From Oscillochloris sp. (GTDB taxonomy: Bacteria; Chloroflexota; Chloroflexia; Chloroflexales; Chloroflexaceae), in the NCBI GenBank assembly GCA_012032775.1, contig JAAUQO010000005.1, positions 1 through 64,000 of the forward strand: a DNA stretch of 64,000 nucleotides, given 5' to 3'. Both the position numbers and the translations under genes were made by a program. Under the pieces are notes generated by a model. That model worked only from the letters and a program-made list of their open reading frames with translations, made no database searches and was not told the DNA's origin. Numbering within the stretch: position 1 is the first letter of the stretch; the number at the start of each line of letters is the position of its first letter. Shown in pieces: positions 8,451 through 17,663 of the stretch.

Positions 8451-9431
8451 TTACTCTCTTGGTGGAAGATCGCGCGCTGCCGGCAATCCACCAAGGCCCA
8501 CGGCGGATTGTACGGCTCGTTCGACGGCGCGGGCGAGCACGTCGGCGGCAAGTGCGCCGATAATCAACGGATGTTGCGCCGGTCGTTTGCCGGTGGCCAG
8601 TGCAAAAACGGTATCACCGTCGAAGGGTGTGTGGACGGGCCGGATGGTTCGCGCCAGGCCATCTTGCGCCATCTGCGCGATCTTGCTTGCCTCGGCCTTG
8701 GTTAAGGTTGCGTCGGTGGCGATAACCGCAAGGGTTGTATTCTGACCGACCCCTTTGGCTGAAACCGATCCCCTAAATGCGGCTTGAAGAGCCGGCTGCC
8801 GCAGCAACTGCATGGTATCGACGAGTTGATTTTCGTCGCGTGCGCCGGCGAGTATCGGGCCATGTTCGGCCCACACATCGCCATACGCATTCACGACCAC
8901 CAGCGCTCCAACCGTAGTTCCATCGGGCAGTCGTTCGCTCCAACTCCCGACACCGCCCTTCATCGCGCCGCCGATACCAAGCACCTTGCCCACGGTCGCG
9001 CCGATTCCGACGCCGACGCAGCCTTCGGCAACGCTATTTCCGGCGGCCTCGCAGGCGGCCCGGCCCATGGTGGCATCAGGAAAACCGGCCTGGCCAATAC
9101 CAAGATCGAAGATCACGGCGCCGGGCACAATCGGGATGCGCGCAAACGGCGTATCGAAGCCATGGCCGTGTTCGCGGAGCCAATCGACCACACCGCCGGC
9201 AGCGGCCAGGCCAACAGCGCTACCGCCACAGAGTGCCACGGCGTGAACCTGCTGCACCATTGCGGTCGGATCGAGCAAGTCGGTCTCGCGGGTGCCGGGG
9301 GCGCCGCCGCGCACATCAACCCCGCCGACGGCGCCCTCAGGCGTCAGCACCACCGTCACACCGGTAAGAAGTTCGTCGTTCTGGGCGTGGCCGACCAGCA
9401 GGCCGGCGACATCGGTGATGGCTGGGGGCAT
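8451..9431 (-). CDS. P1 family peptidase (DmpA/aminopeptidase-D-esterase)
   Basis: A 326 aa N-terminal-nucleophile-type hydrolase related to L-aminopeptidase/D-esterase DmpA and to the 6-aminohexanoate oligomer hydrolase group. Motifs include GLLVGHAQ near residue 10, VRGGAPGTRETDLL near 40, ALCGGSAVGLAAAGGV near 66, GATVGKVLG near 145 and NTTLAVIATDAT near 233, where the precursor is cut before the nucleophilic residue. The mature enzyme would be an alpha/beta processed complex in the cytoplasm. The natural substrate is not predictable. It leads a two-gene unit with the P-loop kinase. Confidence 0.85.
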   Translation of the reverse strand: MPPAITDVAGLLVGHAQNDELLTGVTVVLTPEGAVGGVDVRGGAPGTRETDLLDPTAMVQQVHAVALCGGSAVGLAAAGGVVDWLREHGHGFDTPFARIPIVPGAVIFDLGIGQAGFPDATMGRAACEAAGNSVAEGCVGVGIGATVGKVLGIGGAMKGGVGSWSERLPDGTTVGALVVVNAYGDVWAEHGPILAGARDENQLVDTMQLLRQPALQAAFRGSVSAKGVGQNTTLAVIATDATLTKAEASKIAQMAQDGLARTIRPVHTPFDGDTVFALATGKRPAQHPLIIGALAADVLARAVERAVQSAVGLGGLPAARDLPPRE

Positions 9432-9451
9432 CGGGAACTCCGGGGGGTGGC

Positions 9452-9494
9452 GTAAGGCCGAAGTATTTCGCTACGCAAAATGCTTCGGCCTTAC
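9452..9494 (-). terminator. Intergenic hairpin after the zinc ribbon gene
   Basis: GTAAGGCCGAAG (9452-9463) pairs with CTTCGGCCTTAC (9483-9494), a 12 bp perfect stem right after the stop of the zinc ribbon gene. There is no long T-run, so it may act as a weak terminator or a 3'-end stabiliser. Confidence 0.55.
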
Positions 9495-9495
9495 A

Positions 9496-10020
9496 TTATC
9501 TTGTCACTTCTTCGGGTTGCATCGCCGGATAGGTAGATCCGATCAACGTCGGCGCATGGGCGGAACCCCCCTGGTGTGAAGAGTCATCGCCGCAGTAAGG
9601 GCAAACGCTCCAGGTCAGATCGACCACGCGCGTACAATTGTTGCAGCGGCGGCGCAATGTTGTCACACAGTGGGGACAGATCACAAAATCGGGTTCAATT
9701 GGGCGCTGGCATTCGGGGCAAACATATTTCTCTTCAATATCGCGGCGCAAATACTCTTCTTCGAGCGAGCGCTCATATTTTTCGGCGAGTGTTTGCGGCG
9801 GGCGCAGAATCAGGTGCAGCAGAATACCGGCGAACGGCAGCAACAGCACCAACCCAACGGCGAGCACCTGCACCGAGATCTCTTCGCTACGCCGGCGAAT
9901 ATCGCGATAGGCCCACAACACCGAGGCGGCCCAGAGGAGGATCAGGTATGCTCCGAGCAGCACGCCGAACACCTGGAGTAACGGAATAATATTCGCCAGT
10001 AGATCTTGTATTGCTTCCAT
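9496..10020 (-). CDS. Membrane protein with double zinc ribbon
   Basis: A 174 aa protein with two N-terminal membrane helices (about 10-40 and 50-75), a charged stretch, then four CxxC knuckles (CPEC, CPHC, CNNC, CPYC) at about 98-145 that form a double zinc ribbon facing the cytoplasm. The start MEAIQDLL is chosen because it begins 7 nt after the DarA stop. Function unknown. Its place next to the c-di-AMP receptor suggests a shared transcript, not a shared reaction. Confidence 0.75.
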   Translation of the reverse strand: MEAIQDLLANIIPLLQVFGVLLGAYLILLWAASVLWAYRDIRRRSEEISVQVLAVGLVLLLPFAGILLHLILRPPQTLAEKYERSLEEEYLRRDIEEKYVCPECQRPIEPDFVICPHCVTTLRRRCNNCTRVVDLTWSVCPYCGDDSSHQGGSAHAPTLIGSTYPAMQPEEVTR

Positions 10021-10027
10021 CGAACTC

Positions 10028-10354
10028 CTACAGTTTTGCTGTTTCAGCGCGCAGCACAAACACCGTCGCGCCGCCGACCTGCACCTCAAGTGGGGCGGGC
10101 GGATAAAACTCACCAGACTCCGCGATCGGCGGCATTGGTGATACAAAGCGTGTTCGCGTCGAGCAATGTTCGCGAACAGTGGCGATCACCACATTAACCT
10201 GCGGATCTTCCACGCTCAGCATCAATGTTACATTGCCTTCCCGCAGGAAGCCGCCCTGACTACTGAGCCGGGTGACGCGAAAGCCTTTTTCCGTCAGGGC
10301 CGCAACAAGATTGCTCGCGTCCTGATGTTGGACAACAGCGAGGATGAACTTCAT
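10028..10354 (-). CDS. darA: Cyclic-di-AMP receptor (DarA/PstA, PII-like)
   Basis: A 108 aa PII-like trimeric signal protein of the DarA/PstA family, which binds cyclic di-AMP and relays turgor or potassium status. The family pattern is seen in MKFILAVVQHQDA, LTEKGFRVTRLSSQGGFLR and the C-terminal VQVGGATVFVL. The gene starts inside the stop of tmk (ATGA at 10351-10354), so translation is coupled; tmk-darA is a common pair in Firmicutes and other lineages. No c-di-AMP synthase is in the window. Confidence 0.9.
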   Translation of the reverse strand: MKFILAVVQHQDASNLVAALTEKGFRVTRLSSQGGFLREGNVTLMLSVEDPQVNVVIATVREHCSTRTRFVSPMPPIAESGEFYPPAPLEVQVGGATVFVLRAETAKL

Positions 10355-11025
10355 GGCATTGGCTCCATGCCTTGCAGTAACGGCTCGACGGCATGAAAAA
10401 TCTGATCGGCCAGTGCTTCAACGTGTTGATTGGCATCAAAGCGCCGCCAGCGTTTCGGCTCACGGTTCATCAACTCGGCAAACCCATTTGCGACGCGCTG
10501 ATGATATGCCAGATCGCGGGCATCAAGACGATTCCATTCAGCGGGGGTATTATAGCCGCCGCCGCTCTGCTCACGGGCGGCGCGACGACGCTGGAGTCCG
10601 TCTTCCACCGGCAGATCGAGGAAGATCGTCATGTTCGGCATCAGCCCACCGGTTGCCACGGCGGTAATTGCCTGCAACTCTTCGAGATCGCGGCCCAGGC
10701 CATACCCCTGATACGCAAATGTCGAATCGGCGTAACGGTCGCACAGAACAATGCCGCCGGTGGCAAGATACGGGCGCACCAGTTCATTGACCAACTGCGC
10801 GCGTGCGGCCGAGAAGAGCAAAATCTCGGTTGTCGGCGCCATCTCGGTATTACGAAGATCGACCAGAATGCGCCGAATCATCTCGCCGATCCGGGTGCCG
10901 CCCGGCTCGCGTGTCACGATAACAGGGAATCCCAGGCTTTGCAGTCGCTCATAGAGCAACCGCGCCTGGGTACTTTTACCGCTGCCTTCCGGCCCTTCGA
11001 ACGTAATAAACAGACCCATAGCCAT
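10351..11025 (-). CDS. tmk: Thymidylate kinase
   Basis: A 224 aa enzyme that phosphorylates dTMP to dTDP with ATP. It has P-loop GPEGSGKSTQ at about 10-19, the TREPGGTRIGE substrate segment near 40, the DRYADSTFAYQGYGLG motif near 100 and the LDLPVEDGLQRR segment near 140, giving normal length and all landmarks. Either ATG (residue 1 or 3) may be used. It overlaps darA by four bases and follows the R3H ATPase gene after 26 nt. Confidence 0.95.
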   Translation of the reverse strand: MAMGLFITFEGPEGSGKSTQARLLYERLQSLGFPVIVTREPGGTRIGEMIRRILVDLRNTEMAPTTEILLFSAARAQLVNELVRPYLATGGIVLCDRYADSTFAYQGYGLGRDLEELQAITAVATGGLMPNMTIFLDLPVEDGLQRRRAAREQSGGGYNTPAEWNRLDARDLAYHQRVANGFAELMNREPKRWRRFDANQHVEALADQIFHAVEPLLQGMEPMP

Positions 11026-11051
11026 CTCTCTAGGCGAACACCTGCCGTATT

Positions 11052-12725
11052 CTACCTGAAGATCTTCACATGGCGATTCGGATCCTCGCCACGGCTCTCC
11101 GATCGCAAATTATAGCGGTCGGCCATCTGATGTTGCAGCCGCCTGATGTAACTGGAACGCGGCGCTAATTCTACCGCACTGCGCTCGCCGGTCATAACCT
11201 GGCCGATCGCCGTTTCGGCTTCCATCATCGCGTCTTCAACCGATTGTTCGCCGTTGCGCCGCTGCGGATACGGCTCGTCTTCGATCGGTTCGTTCAGGTT
11301 GAAGACATGGGCCAGTTGGCGCTCCATCTGCGTGATGGTGTTGTTGCGCAGCACATAGACCGGCACGCCGTGTTCCTCGGCCTGACGCAGCCGCTGAGCG
11401 CTCTGGCGATAGTAATTCTTCAACGTCATCACCAGTGTCGCGTCTTTCATATCGCGCACGATTACCGCCGGGACGCGCAGGCGCTCAATGGCGCTCTCCA
11501 GCCGGTTGCGGCTGACGCCGAACGGAAAGATGCGCTGCGTCGGCCCTCCTGTCGAAGGCGCGGTTGTGCCGACCGTGGTTGTGCTGGAGTTACCACTACG
11601 TTCGCGCAGCCGCGGTCCGCTGCCGCCCATCATCATGGTTCGCTCGTCGCGAAAGCCGCCGTTACGCGACCCCTGGCTGCGCCGGCCGAGCGCCGGGGCA
11701 TCGATCACCTCGCGTCGTACCGATGTACTGCTCACATTGCCGTCTTCGTCGCGGCTGCGATGTTCGGCGGGCGGATCTTCGCCGCGCAAGATCGCATCGA
11801 CGGCGGCGGCCACGTCATCATAAACCGTTACACTATCCCAACTCTCGATCTCAACCAGCACATCGAAGGTAGGTGGCGCTTTGCGCTCCAGTACCGTCTT
11901 CTGTGTACCGCGGCGACGGGCCTCGTCATCGCCGAGTGTGACGGCCTGAATTCCGCCGACCAGATCCGAGAGGGTCGGATTGACCATCAGATTATCGAGC
12001 GTATTACCGTGGGCGGTGCCGACAAGTTGCACGCCGCGCTCAGCAATGGTGCGGGCGGCCATCGCCTCAAGCTCGGTGCCGATCTCATCGATCACAATCA
12101 CCTCGGGCATATGGTTCTCGACCGCCTCGATCATGACGGCGTGCTGTTCGGCCGGGCGCGGCACCTGCATACGGCGGGCGCGGCCGATCCCGGGATGCGG
12201 AATATCGCCGTCGCCGGCGATCTCATTCGAGGTATCGACAATCACCACGCGCTTGCGCATCTCATCGGCCAACACCCGGGCCGTTTCGCGCAGCAAGGTT
12301 GTCTTACCGGTGCCGGGCTTGCCGAGCAACAGAATACTCTTGCCGGTTTCAACCAGATCTTGAATAATCGTGACCGTGCCGAAGACCGCGCGGCCGACAC
12401 GACAGGTCAGGCCGATCACGGTTCCCCGGCGATTGCGAATACCCGAAATTCGATGCAACGTCCGGGGAATCCCGGCGCGATTATCTTCGCCGAACTGACC
12501 GATTCGACTAATCACGAAATCGATCTCTTCCTGGCTAACTTCGCGCTCACTGAGCAAGCGCTCCTCGGTGCGGTAGCGCACTTCGGGGCGACGCCCAAGA
12601 TCCATAACGATCTCCAACATATCATCGGGATCGCCTTCACCATGACGGATCGCTTCAGTAATATGGAGTGGCAGGGTATCGAGCAAGAGATCGATATCGC
12701 CTGTAAGTTCAACTCGATCGGACAT
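11052..12725 (-). CDS. SpoIIIAA-like AAA ATPase with C-terminal R3H domain
   Basis: A 557 aa protein. The N-terminal half is a RecA/secretion-type ATPase related to SpoIIIAA: Walker [11 protein letters not shown] at about 150, Walker [10 protein letters not shown] near 220 and a [11 protein letters not shown] sensor near 250. A low-complexity Arg/Ser/Gly linker follows, then a second globular part and a C-terminal R3H motif ([11 protein letters not shown] with RHVKIF), which binds single-stranded nucleic acid. This architecture is shared by cyanobacteria, plant plastids (Ycf45) and Chloroflexi. The start MSDRVELTG overlaps the previous gene by 17 nt. Role unknown; RNA or ssDNA remodelling is an inference. 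Confidence 0.85.
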   Translation of the reverse strand: MSDRVELTGDIDLLLDTLPLHITEAIRHGEGDPDDMLEIVMDLGRRPEVRYRTEERLLSEREVSQEEIDFVISRIGQFGEDNRAGIPRTLHRISGIRNRRGTVIGLTCRVGRAVFGTVTIIQDLVETGKSILLLGKPGTGKTTLLRETARVLADEMRKRVVIVDTSNEIAGDGDIPHPGIGRARRMQVPRPAEQHAVMIEAVENHMPEVIVIDEIGTELEAMAARTIAERGVQLVGTAHGNTLDNLMVNPTLSDLVGGIQAVTLGDDEARRRGTQKTVLERKAPPTFDVLVEIESWDSVTVYDDVAAAVDAILRGEDPPAEHRSRDEDGNVSSTSVRREVIDAPALGRRSQGSRNGGFRDERTMMMGGSGPRLRERSGNSSTTTVGTTAPSTGGPTQRIFPFGVSRNRLESAIERLRVPAVIVRDMKDATLVMTLKNYYRQSAQRLRQAEEHGVPVYVLRNNTITQMERQLAHVFNLNEPIEDEPYPQRRNGEQSVEDAMMEAETAIGQVMTGERSAVELAPRSSYIRRLQHQMADRYNLRSESRGEDPNRHVKIFR

Positions 12726-13722
12726 ACGGATATAAGTCCTCCCTCGGCGTTGAGATACGCGGAGCTGCAACTTGCGGTTCCAGGCCGGGATCAAACGACG
12801 GTGCGAGTAACGAACGGCGTAGCGGTACCACCGTACTTTTCACCAGCAGTGCCTGCTCGCCGATCGGCTGGAAGCCAAGATCGTGGGCGGGAGCGAGCAG
12901 ATCGCCCTGATATTCGCGCAAAATCAGATAGACCGGGCGTGAGTCGCTGAGTTGGGCGAGCCCAAAGCGCAGCACATCGACCAGATACTCCCGCGCATCC
13001 GGGTGGATCAGCACACTGAAGACATGGCCGGCGACCCCACTAACGAGCCGCAGATACGCGTGCAGATCGTCATCGGGGCCAAGCACCCAGGCGACGCGGC
13101 GCTGACCGGCGTAGGTCTGGGTTAGGGGCAGGGCCCAATGGCGGGCATTCCGCACCTCGGCGTGTTGCACCAGATGCGGGGTGGTTGCACCATAAAGCTT
13201 ATGGATCGCCCAATGGTCGCGGCGAGCCTGTGAGCGCATCTGCGCAAGCGTCGTGCGCTGATCCCAATCGGGGCCGGAAAGGTGCAGAATAGTATTATTG
13301 GCGAAGGCCTGAAAGCCGAGCTGGCGAAAAATCTCGCGCAGTTCACGTTGCTGGCTGGGGATTGCGGTATACAGGCGTTGAATGTGGTTATGGCCGGCGT
13401 TGATACACAGCCGCTCCAGAAGGCGGAACCAGCGATCATAGTCACTTGGTGCATGCACACCCCGCGTACCGCCGACTGCAAGGTAGACGATATCTTGCTC
13501 GGGGCGACCGCTGCGGCCCTGAGCTTGCACCACGGCATTCCCGCCGCGGTCGCGATAGATCATCGTAGCCCACTCACGGCTGTTACCGGCCAGGAGTGAA
13601 CGCAACGCAAACCAGACCGGCCTGTGCGCCTGGGCAAGCAACCCTTCGGTGTACAGTACCAGTTGGTTACGTGGTTTCCGTCGCAGCGACCACAGGTCGC
13701 CGGGCGCGACACTTCGGATCAT
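12709..13722 (-). CDS. GNAT-like protein of unknown function
   Basis: A 337 aa protein without an obvious named family. Sequence such as [40 protein letters not shown] and the second-half [20 protein letters not shown] with [14 protein letters not shown] suggests two N-acetyltransferase-like folds in tandem. The second half looks like the acetyl-CoA fold but lacks a clear Q/RxxGxG/A pyrophosphate loop. It overlaps the start of the R3H ATPase gene by 17 nt, so translation is probably coupled. I do not assign a substrate. Confidence 0.55.
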   Translation of the reverse strand: MIRSVAPGDLWSLRRKPRNQLVLYTEGLLAQAHRPVWFALRSLLAGNSREWATMIYRDRGGNAVVQAQGRSGRPEQDIVYLAVGGTRGVHAPSDYDRWFRLLERLCINAGHNHIQRLYTAIPSQQRELREIFRQLGFQAFANNTILHLSGPDWDQRTTLAQMRSQARRDHWAIHKLYGATTPHLVQHAEVRNARHWALPLTQTYAGQRRVAWVLGPDDDLHAYLRLVSGVAGHVFSVLIHPDAREYLVDVLRFGLAQLSDSRPVYLILREYQGDLLAPAHDLGFQPIGEQALLVKSTVVPLRRSLLAPSFDPGLEPQVAAPRISTPREDLYPYVRSS

Positions 13723-13775
13723 CCGTTTGCTGCCGGAAACGCCGCCCCAAATTGCTTCGGCACGGCGTTCCTGGT

Positions 13776-14348
13776 CTACAATTCCATAAACAGTCGATGC
13801 ACTCGATCATCACCGGTCAACTCAGGATGGAACGTTGTCGCCAGCAGGCGTCCCTGCTGGGCGGCCACAATCCCACCATTGGGCAGACGTGACAACGCGG
13901 TTGCTCCGCTGCCGAGTGCAACGATCTGCGGCGCGCGAATAAACACTCCGGGGAGCGGCGTCTCGCCGACGATCGACATTGCCAACTCCGTCTCGAAACT
14001 GTCGAGCTGGCTACCGAAGGCGTTCCGCCGCACCTGCATATCCATCACTCCGATCAGCGGTTGCCCACCGACCTTCTGGTCGAGCACTTCGCGGGCGATC
14101 AAGATCGCACCGGCACATGTGCCCCACACTGCAAGATCCTTACCGGCGCGAGTGCGAATCGGGTCAAGCAGATGATAGCGAACCAACAACCGCCCGATCG
14201 TCGTACTCTCGCCGCCCGGAATAATCAGACGTTCAACCTGTGCCAGATGTTGCGGCAGGCGCACCTCGATCGGGGATACGCCCATGTGCCGCAAGACCGC
14301 GACATGTTCACGAAAATCGCCCTGCAGGGCGAGCACTCCAACTGTCAT
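13776..14348 (-). CDS. pdxT: Pyridoxal 5'-phosphate synthase, glutaminase subunit
   Basis: A 190 aa class I glutaminase that releases ammonia from glutamine and channels it to PdxS for vitamin B6 (PLP) synthesis. It has [13 protein letters not shown] at the N-terminus, the oxyanion segment [12 protein letters not shown] near 45, the nucleophile Cys in WGTCAGAI near 78 and the catalytic His/Glu in TFHPEL near 172. The start [10 protein letters not shown] is chosen by family comparison; earlier in-frame starts would add a non-conserved tail. It follows pdxS by 84 nt on the same strand. Confidence 0.95.
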   Translation of the reverse strand: MTVGVLALQGDFREHVAVLRHMGVSPIEVRLPQHLAQVERLIIPGGESTTIGRLLVRYHLLDPIRTRAGKDLAVWGTCAGAILIAREVLDQKVGGQPLIGVMDMQVRRNAFGSQLDSFETELAMSIVGETPLPGVFIRAPQIVALGSGATALSRLPNGGIVAAQQGRLLATTFHPELTGDDRVHRLFMEL

Positions 14349-14432
14349 GTTTCGTTGCATCCAGGGCGAAGCTTTCGGATATGCCGGCTTGCAGTGCATT
14401 ACCGGCGCGGCCGAATGCCTCACCCCTACAGC

Positions 14433-15314
14433 TTACCACCCGCGCTTGGCCATCAACTGCTCGGCGGGGATCTGATCGATGTTGATGCCGACCATCGCCT
14501 CGCCCAGGCCCTTGCTGACCTCGGCGATCACCTGCGGATCGTTGTAATGAGTCGTCGCCTCGACGATCGCCCGGGCGCGCTTCATCGGATCGCCGCTCTT
14601 GAAGATGCCGGAGCCGACAAAAACGCCATCGACGCCGAGTTGCATCATCAGGGCGGCATCGGCGGGCGTGGCGATCCCACCGGCGGCGAAGTTCACCACC
14701 GGGAGCCGGCCAAGCTCGGCGACCTGCTTGACCAGTTCGTAAGGCGCCTGAATGGTTTTGGCATAAGTGAAAAGCTCGTCCTCGTCCATGCCCTTGAGGC
14801 GGCGAATTTCGCTCTGGACGGTACGGGCGTGGCGCACAGCTTCAACCACATTCCCGGTGCCGGCCTCGCCCTTGGTGCGTAGCATCGCCGCACCTTCGGC
14901 CATGCGGCGAAGCGCCTCGCCGAGATTGCGGCAGCCGCAGACGAATGGGATCTTGAATTTGTGCTTGTTGATATGGTGTTCTTCGTCGGCGGGCGTCAGC
15001 ACTTCGCTCTCGTCAATATAATCAATGCCGAGCGCTTCAATCACCTGCGCCTCGACGAAATGCCCGATGCGAGCTTTTGCCATCACCGGAATAGTGACCG
15101 TTTCTTTGATTGCGACAATCAGTTCCGGGTCGCTCATACGAGCGACGCCGCCCTGAGCGCGAATATCGGCCGGAACCCGCTCCAAGGCCATCACAGCCAC
15201 GGCGCCGGCTTCTTCGGCGATGCGCGCCTGCTCCGGTGTCACTACATCCATAATGACGCCGCCCTTGAGCATCTGGGCCAGGCCTACCTTGGTAGTAAAG
15301 GTAGAAGTCTCCAC
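14433..15314 (-). CDS. pdxS: Pyridoxal 5'-phosphate synthase, synthase subunit
   Basis: A 293 aa (beta/alpha)8 enzyme that builds PLP from ribose 5-phosphate, glyceraldehyde 3-phosphate and ammonia, as a dodecamer with Pdx[46 protein letters not shown] (active-site Lys) and [12 protein letters not shown] are all canonical. The start is GTG at 15314, preceded by AGAGG at the right spacing; this gives exactly the usual family length, while the longer open frame would add about 63 non-conserved residues. Confidence 0.96.
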   Translation of the reverse strand: METSTFTTKVGLAQMLKGGVIMDVVTPEQARIAEEAGAVAVMALERVPADIRAQGGVARMSDPELIVAIKETVTIPVMAKARIGHFVEAQVIEALGIDYIDESEVLTPADEEHHINKHKFKIPFVCGCRNLGEALRRMAEGAAMLRTKGEAGTGNVVEAVRHARTVQSEIRRLKGMDEDELFTYAKTIQAPYELVKQVAELGRLPVVNFAAGGIATPADAALMMQLGVDGVFVGSGIFKSGDPMKRARAIVEATTHYNDPQVIAEVSKGLGEAMVGINIDQIPAEQLMAKRGW

Positions 15315-15369
15315 GCGGTTACCTCTGCTTTTGAACGTGTGCAATGCACTTACAGGTATCGTACACGTT

Positions 15370-15398
15370 ATTGTACCACGGTGGTTCAGGTGGGGCAA
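15370..15398 (-). promoter_or_regulatory. pdxS promoter
   Basis: On the minus strand TTGCCC (15393-15398) and TACAAT (15370-15375) are 17 bp apart, with TGG directly before the -10 box. A small palindrome ACCAC-G-GTGGT overlaps the spacer edge and could bind a regulator. The -10 lies 56 bp upstream of the GTG start. Confidence 0.6.
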
Positions 15399-15442
15399 TC
15401 GGGCCAATAACCGGGGATTGCAGAGGGTCAATAGATGGTTGT

Positions 15443-15479
15443 GGGTTGGTGTTGACGATTTTGTCGCCAACACCAACCC
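15443..15479 (-). terminator. Hairpin downstream of the surface protein gene
   Basis: GGGTTGGTGTTG (15443-15454) and CAACACCAACCC (15468-15479) form a perfect 12 bp stem, 36 nt after the stop of the surface protein gene and before the pdxS promoter. No T-run follows, so termination may be Rho-assisted. Confidence 0.6.
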
Positions 15480-15515
15480 GGGTTTCTGGCTGTAGCGTAG
15501 CACCCGTTGCTGCGA

Positions 15516-17207
15516 TTAGAGCTTTTCGATGCTCTCGATGCGATGGCCCTTGTTCTTGTTGAACTGCTCACCCGGCCAGTCCACGTCGAGAACCTCGATC
15601 GTGTAGGTGCCGGCCGGCGGGTTGTTCAGGCGGAAAGTGGCCATGCCCTTGCTGTTGGTCTGTGTCCGCACGTACTTCTTGCTGCCGTCGGGCAATGTCC
15701 AGACGGCCTCCACATCGGTGATGAAGGCGTTGTAGCCGTCGGTGAACTCGATGTAGACTTTGGCAATCACGTGGCCGCGATTGTTGACGCTCATCTCGAT
15801 CTTGTTGCTGATCAGCGAGCAGAACTTGTTGCTGATCGTCGCGTTCGTGGTGCGGTTGCCCTCGACTGTCACCTGCTGGTTGTTGCCGGTGACGATCCAG
15901 CTGATGCCGGGATCTGTCTCGCTTATGCTGTACTCGCCGGGGATCAGGTTCGTCCAGGTGAGGTCGAAGTTCACGGCGTAGTTGTCGAGTGCCTCATCGC
16001 CGGTTACCGCGACGGTCTTGCAATCGCCGTTCGGGTAGCTCGGGCCGCTGATGCAGATCTCGAAGTCGGCGGCCTTCGGCTCAAAGCCATCCCAATCCAC
16101 CGTCTTGGTGACGACAAGTGTGCCGACGGGCGGGGCGCAGGTCTGGCCGCCGCTGGCCTTGGTGGACTGCAATACACCATTGACGAAGATGCGGGTGGTG
16201 TTCGGCCCACCGACGGCGGTCGTTTCGAAGAAGAAGGGGTTGGCGCCGTTGCTGTTGGCCGGAACCACGAGCGTGCCGGTCTGGTTGGTGCCGACGACAT
16301 CGTAGCTGAAGGTAACGTCGTAGGGGTTGGCGTTATCGACACGCCAGCGGCGGGTCTCGGCCGGATTGTCGGAGCAGATGCTCACGAGGTTGATCCGGTT
16401 GTAGGCCGCATGGGTGTTGGTGACGGCAACGTCGGTGGTCTCACGCAGCACAACTGTGGCCGGCGAGTCGGAGATAGCCACCGTCCACTGGCTGCCGGGA
16501 TCGGTCTCAGTTATGGTGTACTCGCCGGGCAGCAAGTTGCCGAAGTTGAGCGTGCCGCCACTGGTGGTCTGGCAGATCGGATCGCTCAGGTTCGCGCCGC
16601 TGACGCAGAGCTCAAACTGCGCATTCGAATCGGCTGGGAAGCCGTTCCAATCGACGGTCTTCGTGACTTCGATCGATCCGGTGCAAAGGGCCGGGTTGGT
16701 GGCCTTTGTCTGGTTATTCAGGCCAGGGCTCTTCACAATCATCGTGCCGACCGGTGCCTGGAAGATGTCGTCGCTGTTGGCGGGGACAGTGCGCTCGCTG
16801 GGTGTGCCGCCGCTGCCGATCTGCCAGGTATAGGTCACCGACACATCATTGGTGTTGCGTACTCGCCAGAGTGCTTGCCCATCGCTGGCCGGGGCGATCG
16901 TGCAGAGCGAGGTAAGGATCAGATTGCGCAGTTGGACCGTCTCAAAATTCCACTGATAGTCGGCTTTTCCGATTCCGTTGGGGCTGAAGAACTCCAGTGA
17001 GCCGTTACCACTGCGAGGTTGGGTTGTTGTGATTGCGACGGTTGCGGTGTCACGGATGTTCGCGGGCGCCCAACCATCAAGGTTGCTGGGTGTAACCGTG
17101 GTTGGCGCAGCCAGCGCCGCAGTTGGTGTAAAGACAAACGAACTCAGGGTCATCGCGACCAATGCGATGAGCGCGAGCAGCCGTTGCATCGACTTGAACA
17201 GTTCCAT
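15516..17207 (-). CDS. Secreted protein with repeated Cna-B/SpaA-like modules
   Basis: A 563 aa exported protein with a signal peptide (helix LLALIALVAMTLSSFVF, cleavage near ALA-AP at about 34). Two similar units follow, each a beta-rich domain (RWRVDNANPYDVTFSYDV and its counterpart) and then a prealbumin-like module that starts with VTKTVDWNGF or VTKTVDWDGF and ends with PGEYTITETDPGSQW or PGEYSISETDPGISW. The C-terminal part ends with GTYTIEVLDVDWPGEQF. No LPXTG or C-terminal anchor is visible, so it is probably released or attached to a sheath. SpaA-like modules often form structural or adhesive surface fibres; that role here is inferred. It is preceded by a long leader. Confidence 0.75.
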   Translation of the reverse strand: MELFKSMQRLLALIALVAMTLSSFVFTPTAALAAPTTVTPSNLDGWAPANIRDTATVAITTTQPRSGNGSLEFFSPNGIGKADYQWNFETVQLRNLILTSLCTIAPASDGQALWRVRNTNDVSVTYTWQIGSGGTPSERTVPANSDDIFQAPVGTMIVKSPGLNNQTKATNPALCTGSIEVTKTVDWNGFPADSNAQFELCVSGANLSDPICQTTSGGTLNFGNLLPGEYTITETDPGSQWTVAISDSPATVVLRETTDVAVTNTHAAYNRINLVSICSDNPAETRRWRVDNANPYDVTFSYDVVGTNQTGTLVVPANSNGANPFFFETTAVGGPNTTRIFVNGVLQSTKASGGQTCAPPVGTLVVTKTVDWDGFEPKAADFEICISGPSYPNGDCKTVAVTGDEALDNYAVNFDLTWTNLIPGEYSISETDPGISWIVTGNNQQVTVEGNRTTNATISNKFCSLISNKIEMSVNNRGHVIAKVYIEFTDGYNAFITDVEAVWTLPDGSKKYVRTQTNSKGMATFRLNNPPAGTYTIEVLDVDWPGEQFNKNKGHRIESIEKL

Positions 17208-17470
17208 TGATACTCTCCCCCATTGTGAAGACTAAGACAAGGTCACAGCATACGGTGGGCTAGAGGCGGATTGGGTTGAAGGCAAACAAATTGCCGGGCT
17301 GCGATGAACCTTTCCACCTTGTCTTGTGCGGGCATGCATGGATTGTGTGCTCCGACCCGCGTTTCTCCCTTGCGCCGGTCGGATCTGCTTCCATCAGGCT
17401 GGTCTCCTCCTTTCAGTTGTGATAAGCGCGTAGAATACCTCGCACGACTCATACTGTATTCGATGTGAAA
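17208..17470 (-). promoter_or_regulatory. Long structured 5' leader of the surface protein gene
   Basis: About 260 nt separate the start at 17207 from the next plausible upstream signals. In the minus direction the leader contains a TCCGACC/GGTCGGA stem with an adjoining GCG/CGC pair (within 17349-17384) and a long-range 9 bp pairing of CCTTGTCTT (17317-17325) with AAGACAAGG (17234-17242) that closes just before the Shine-Dalgarno GGGGGAGAG. It matches no riboswitch consensus I can recall. Whether it senses a ligand or only stabilises the mRNA is unknown. Confidence 0.45.
17260..17394 (-). CDS. Possible 44-aa leader ORF
   Basis: An ATG at 17394, 11 nt after a strong AAAGGAGG, opens a 44-codon frame that starts MEADPTGAREKRGSE and ends FNPIRL before a TAG. 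The spacing is longer than ideal and the ORF overlaps the leader stems, so it may be a regulatory uORF or chance. No family is recognised. Confidence 0.25.
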   Translation of the reverse strand: MEADPTGAREKRGSEHTIHACPHKTRWKGSSQPGNLFAFNPIRL

Positions 17471-17574
17471 CTGATATACGTGACAATGTGTTCAACACTT
17501 CGGGGGAATGCCGAAAGAAGGAATGAAAATTTCATCATTATAGATTTGGTTATTACTTTATAGTGATATTTCGT

Positions 17575-17610
17575 AAAAAAATGCATGGACGATAGTACTC
17601 GTCCATGCAT
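17575..17610 (-). terminator. Rho-independent terminator of the dehydrogenase operon
   Basis: ATGCATGGACGA (17581-17592) pairs with TCGTCCATGCAT (17599-17610), a 12 bp stem with a 6 nt loop. Read on the minus strand it is followed by a run of T (the A-run at 17575-17580). It lies just after the E2 stop. Confidence 0.88.
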
Positions 17611-17663
17611 CACATAATGGTTTAGGTTGTAGAGATGGCGTCGCCGCCAACGGGATGCAGCGG

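Noticed and set aside
11244-12950. 568-codon open frame on the plus strand
   Set aside because: It is antisense to the R3H ATPase gene, which has clear Walker and R3H motifs. The plus frame has no recognisable domain and reflects codon bias of the minus strand.
15507-17000. 497-codon open frame on the plus strand
   Set aside because: Antisense to the secreted SpaA-like protein; repetitive Val/Gly/Asp composition is a mirror of that gene.
17208-17470. c-di-GMP or cobalamin riboswitch
   Set aside because: The core consensus sequences of these classes as I know them are not present.
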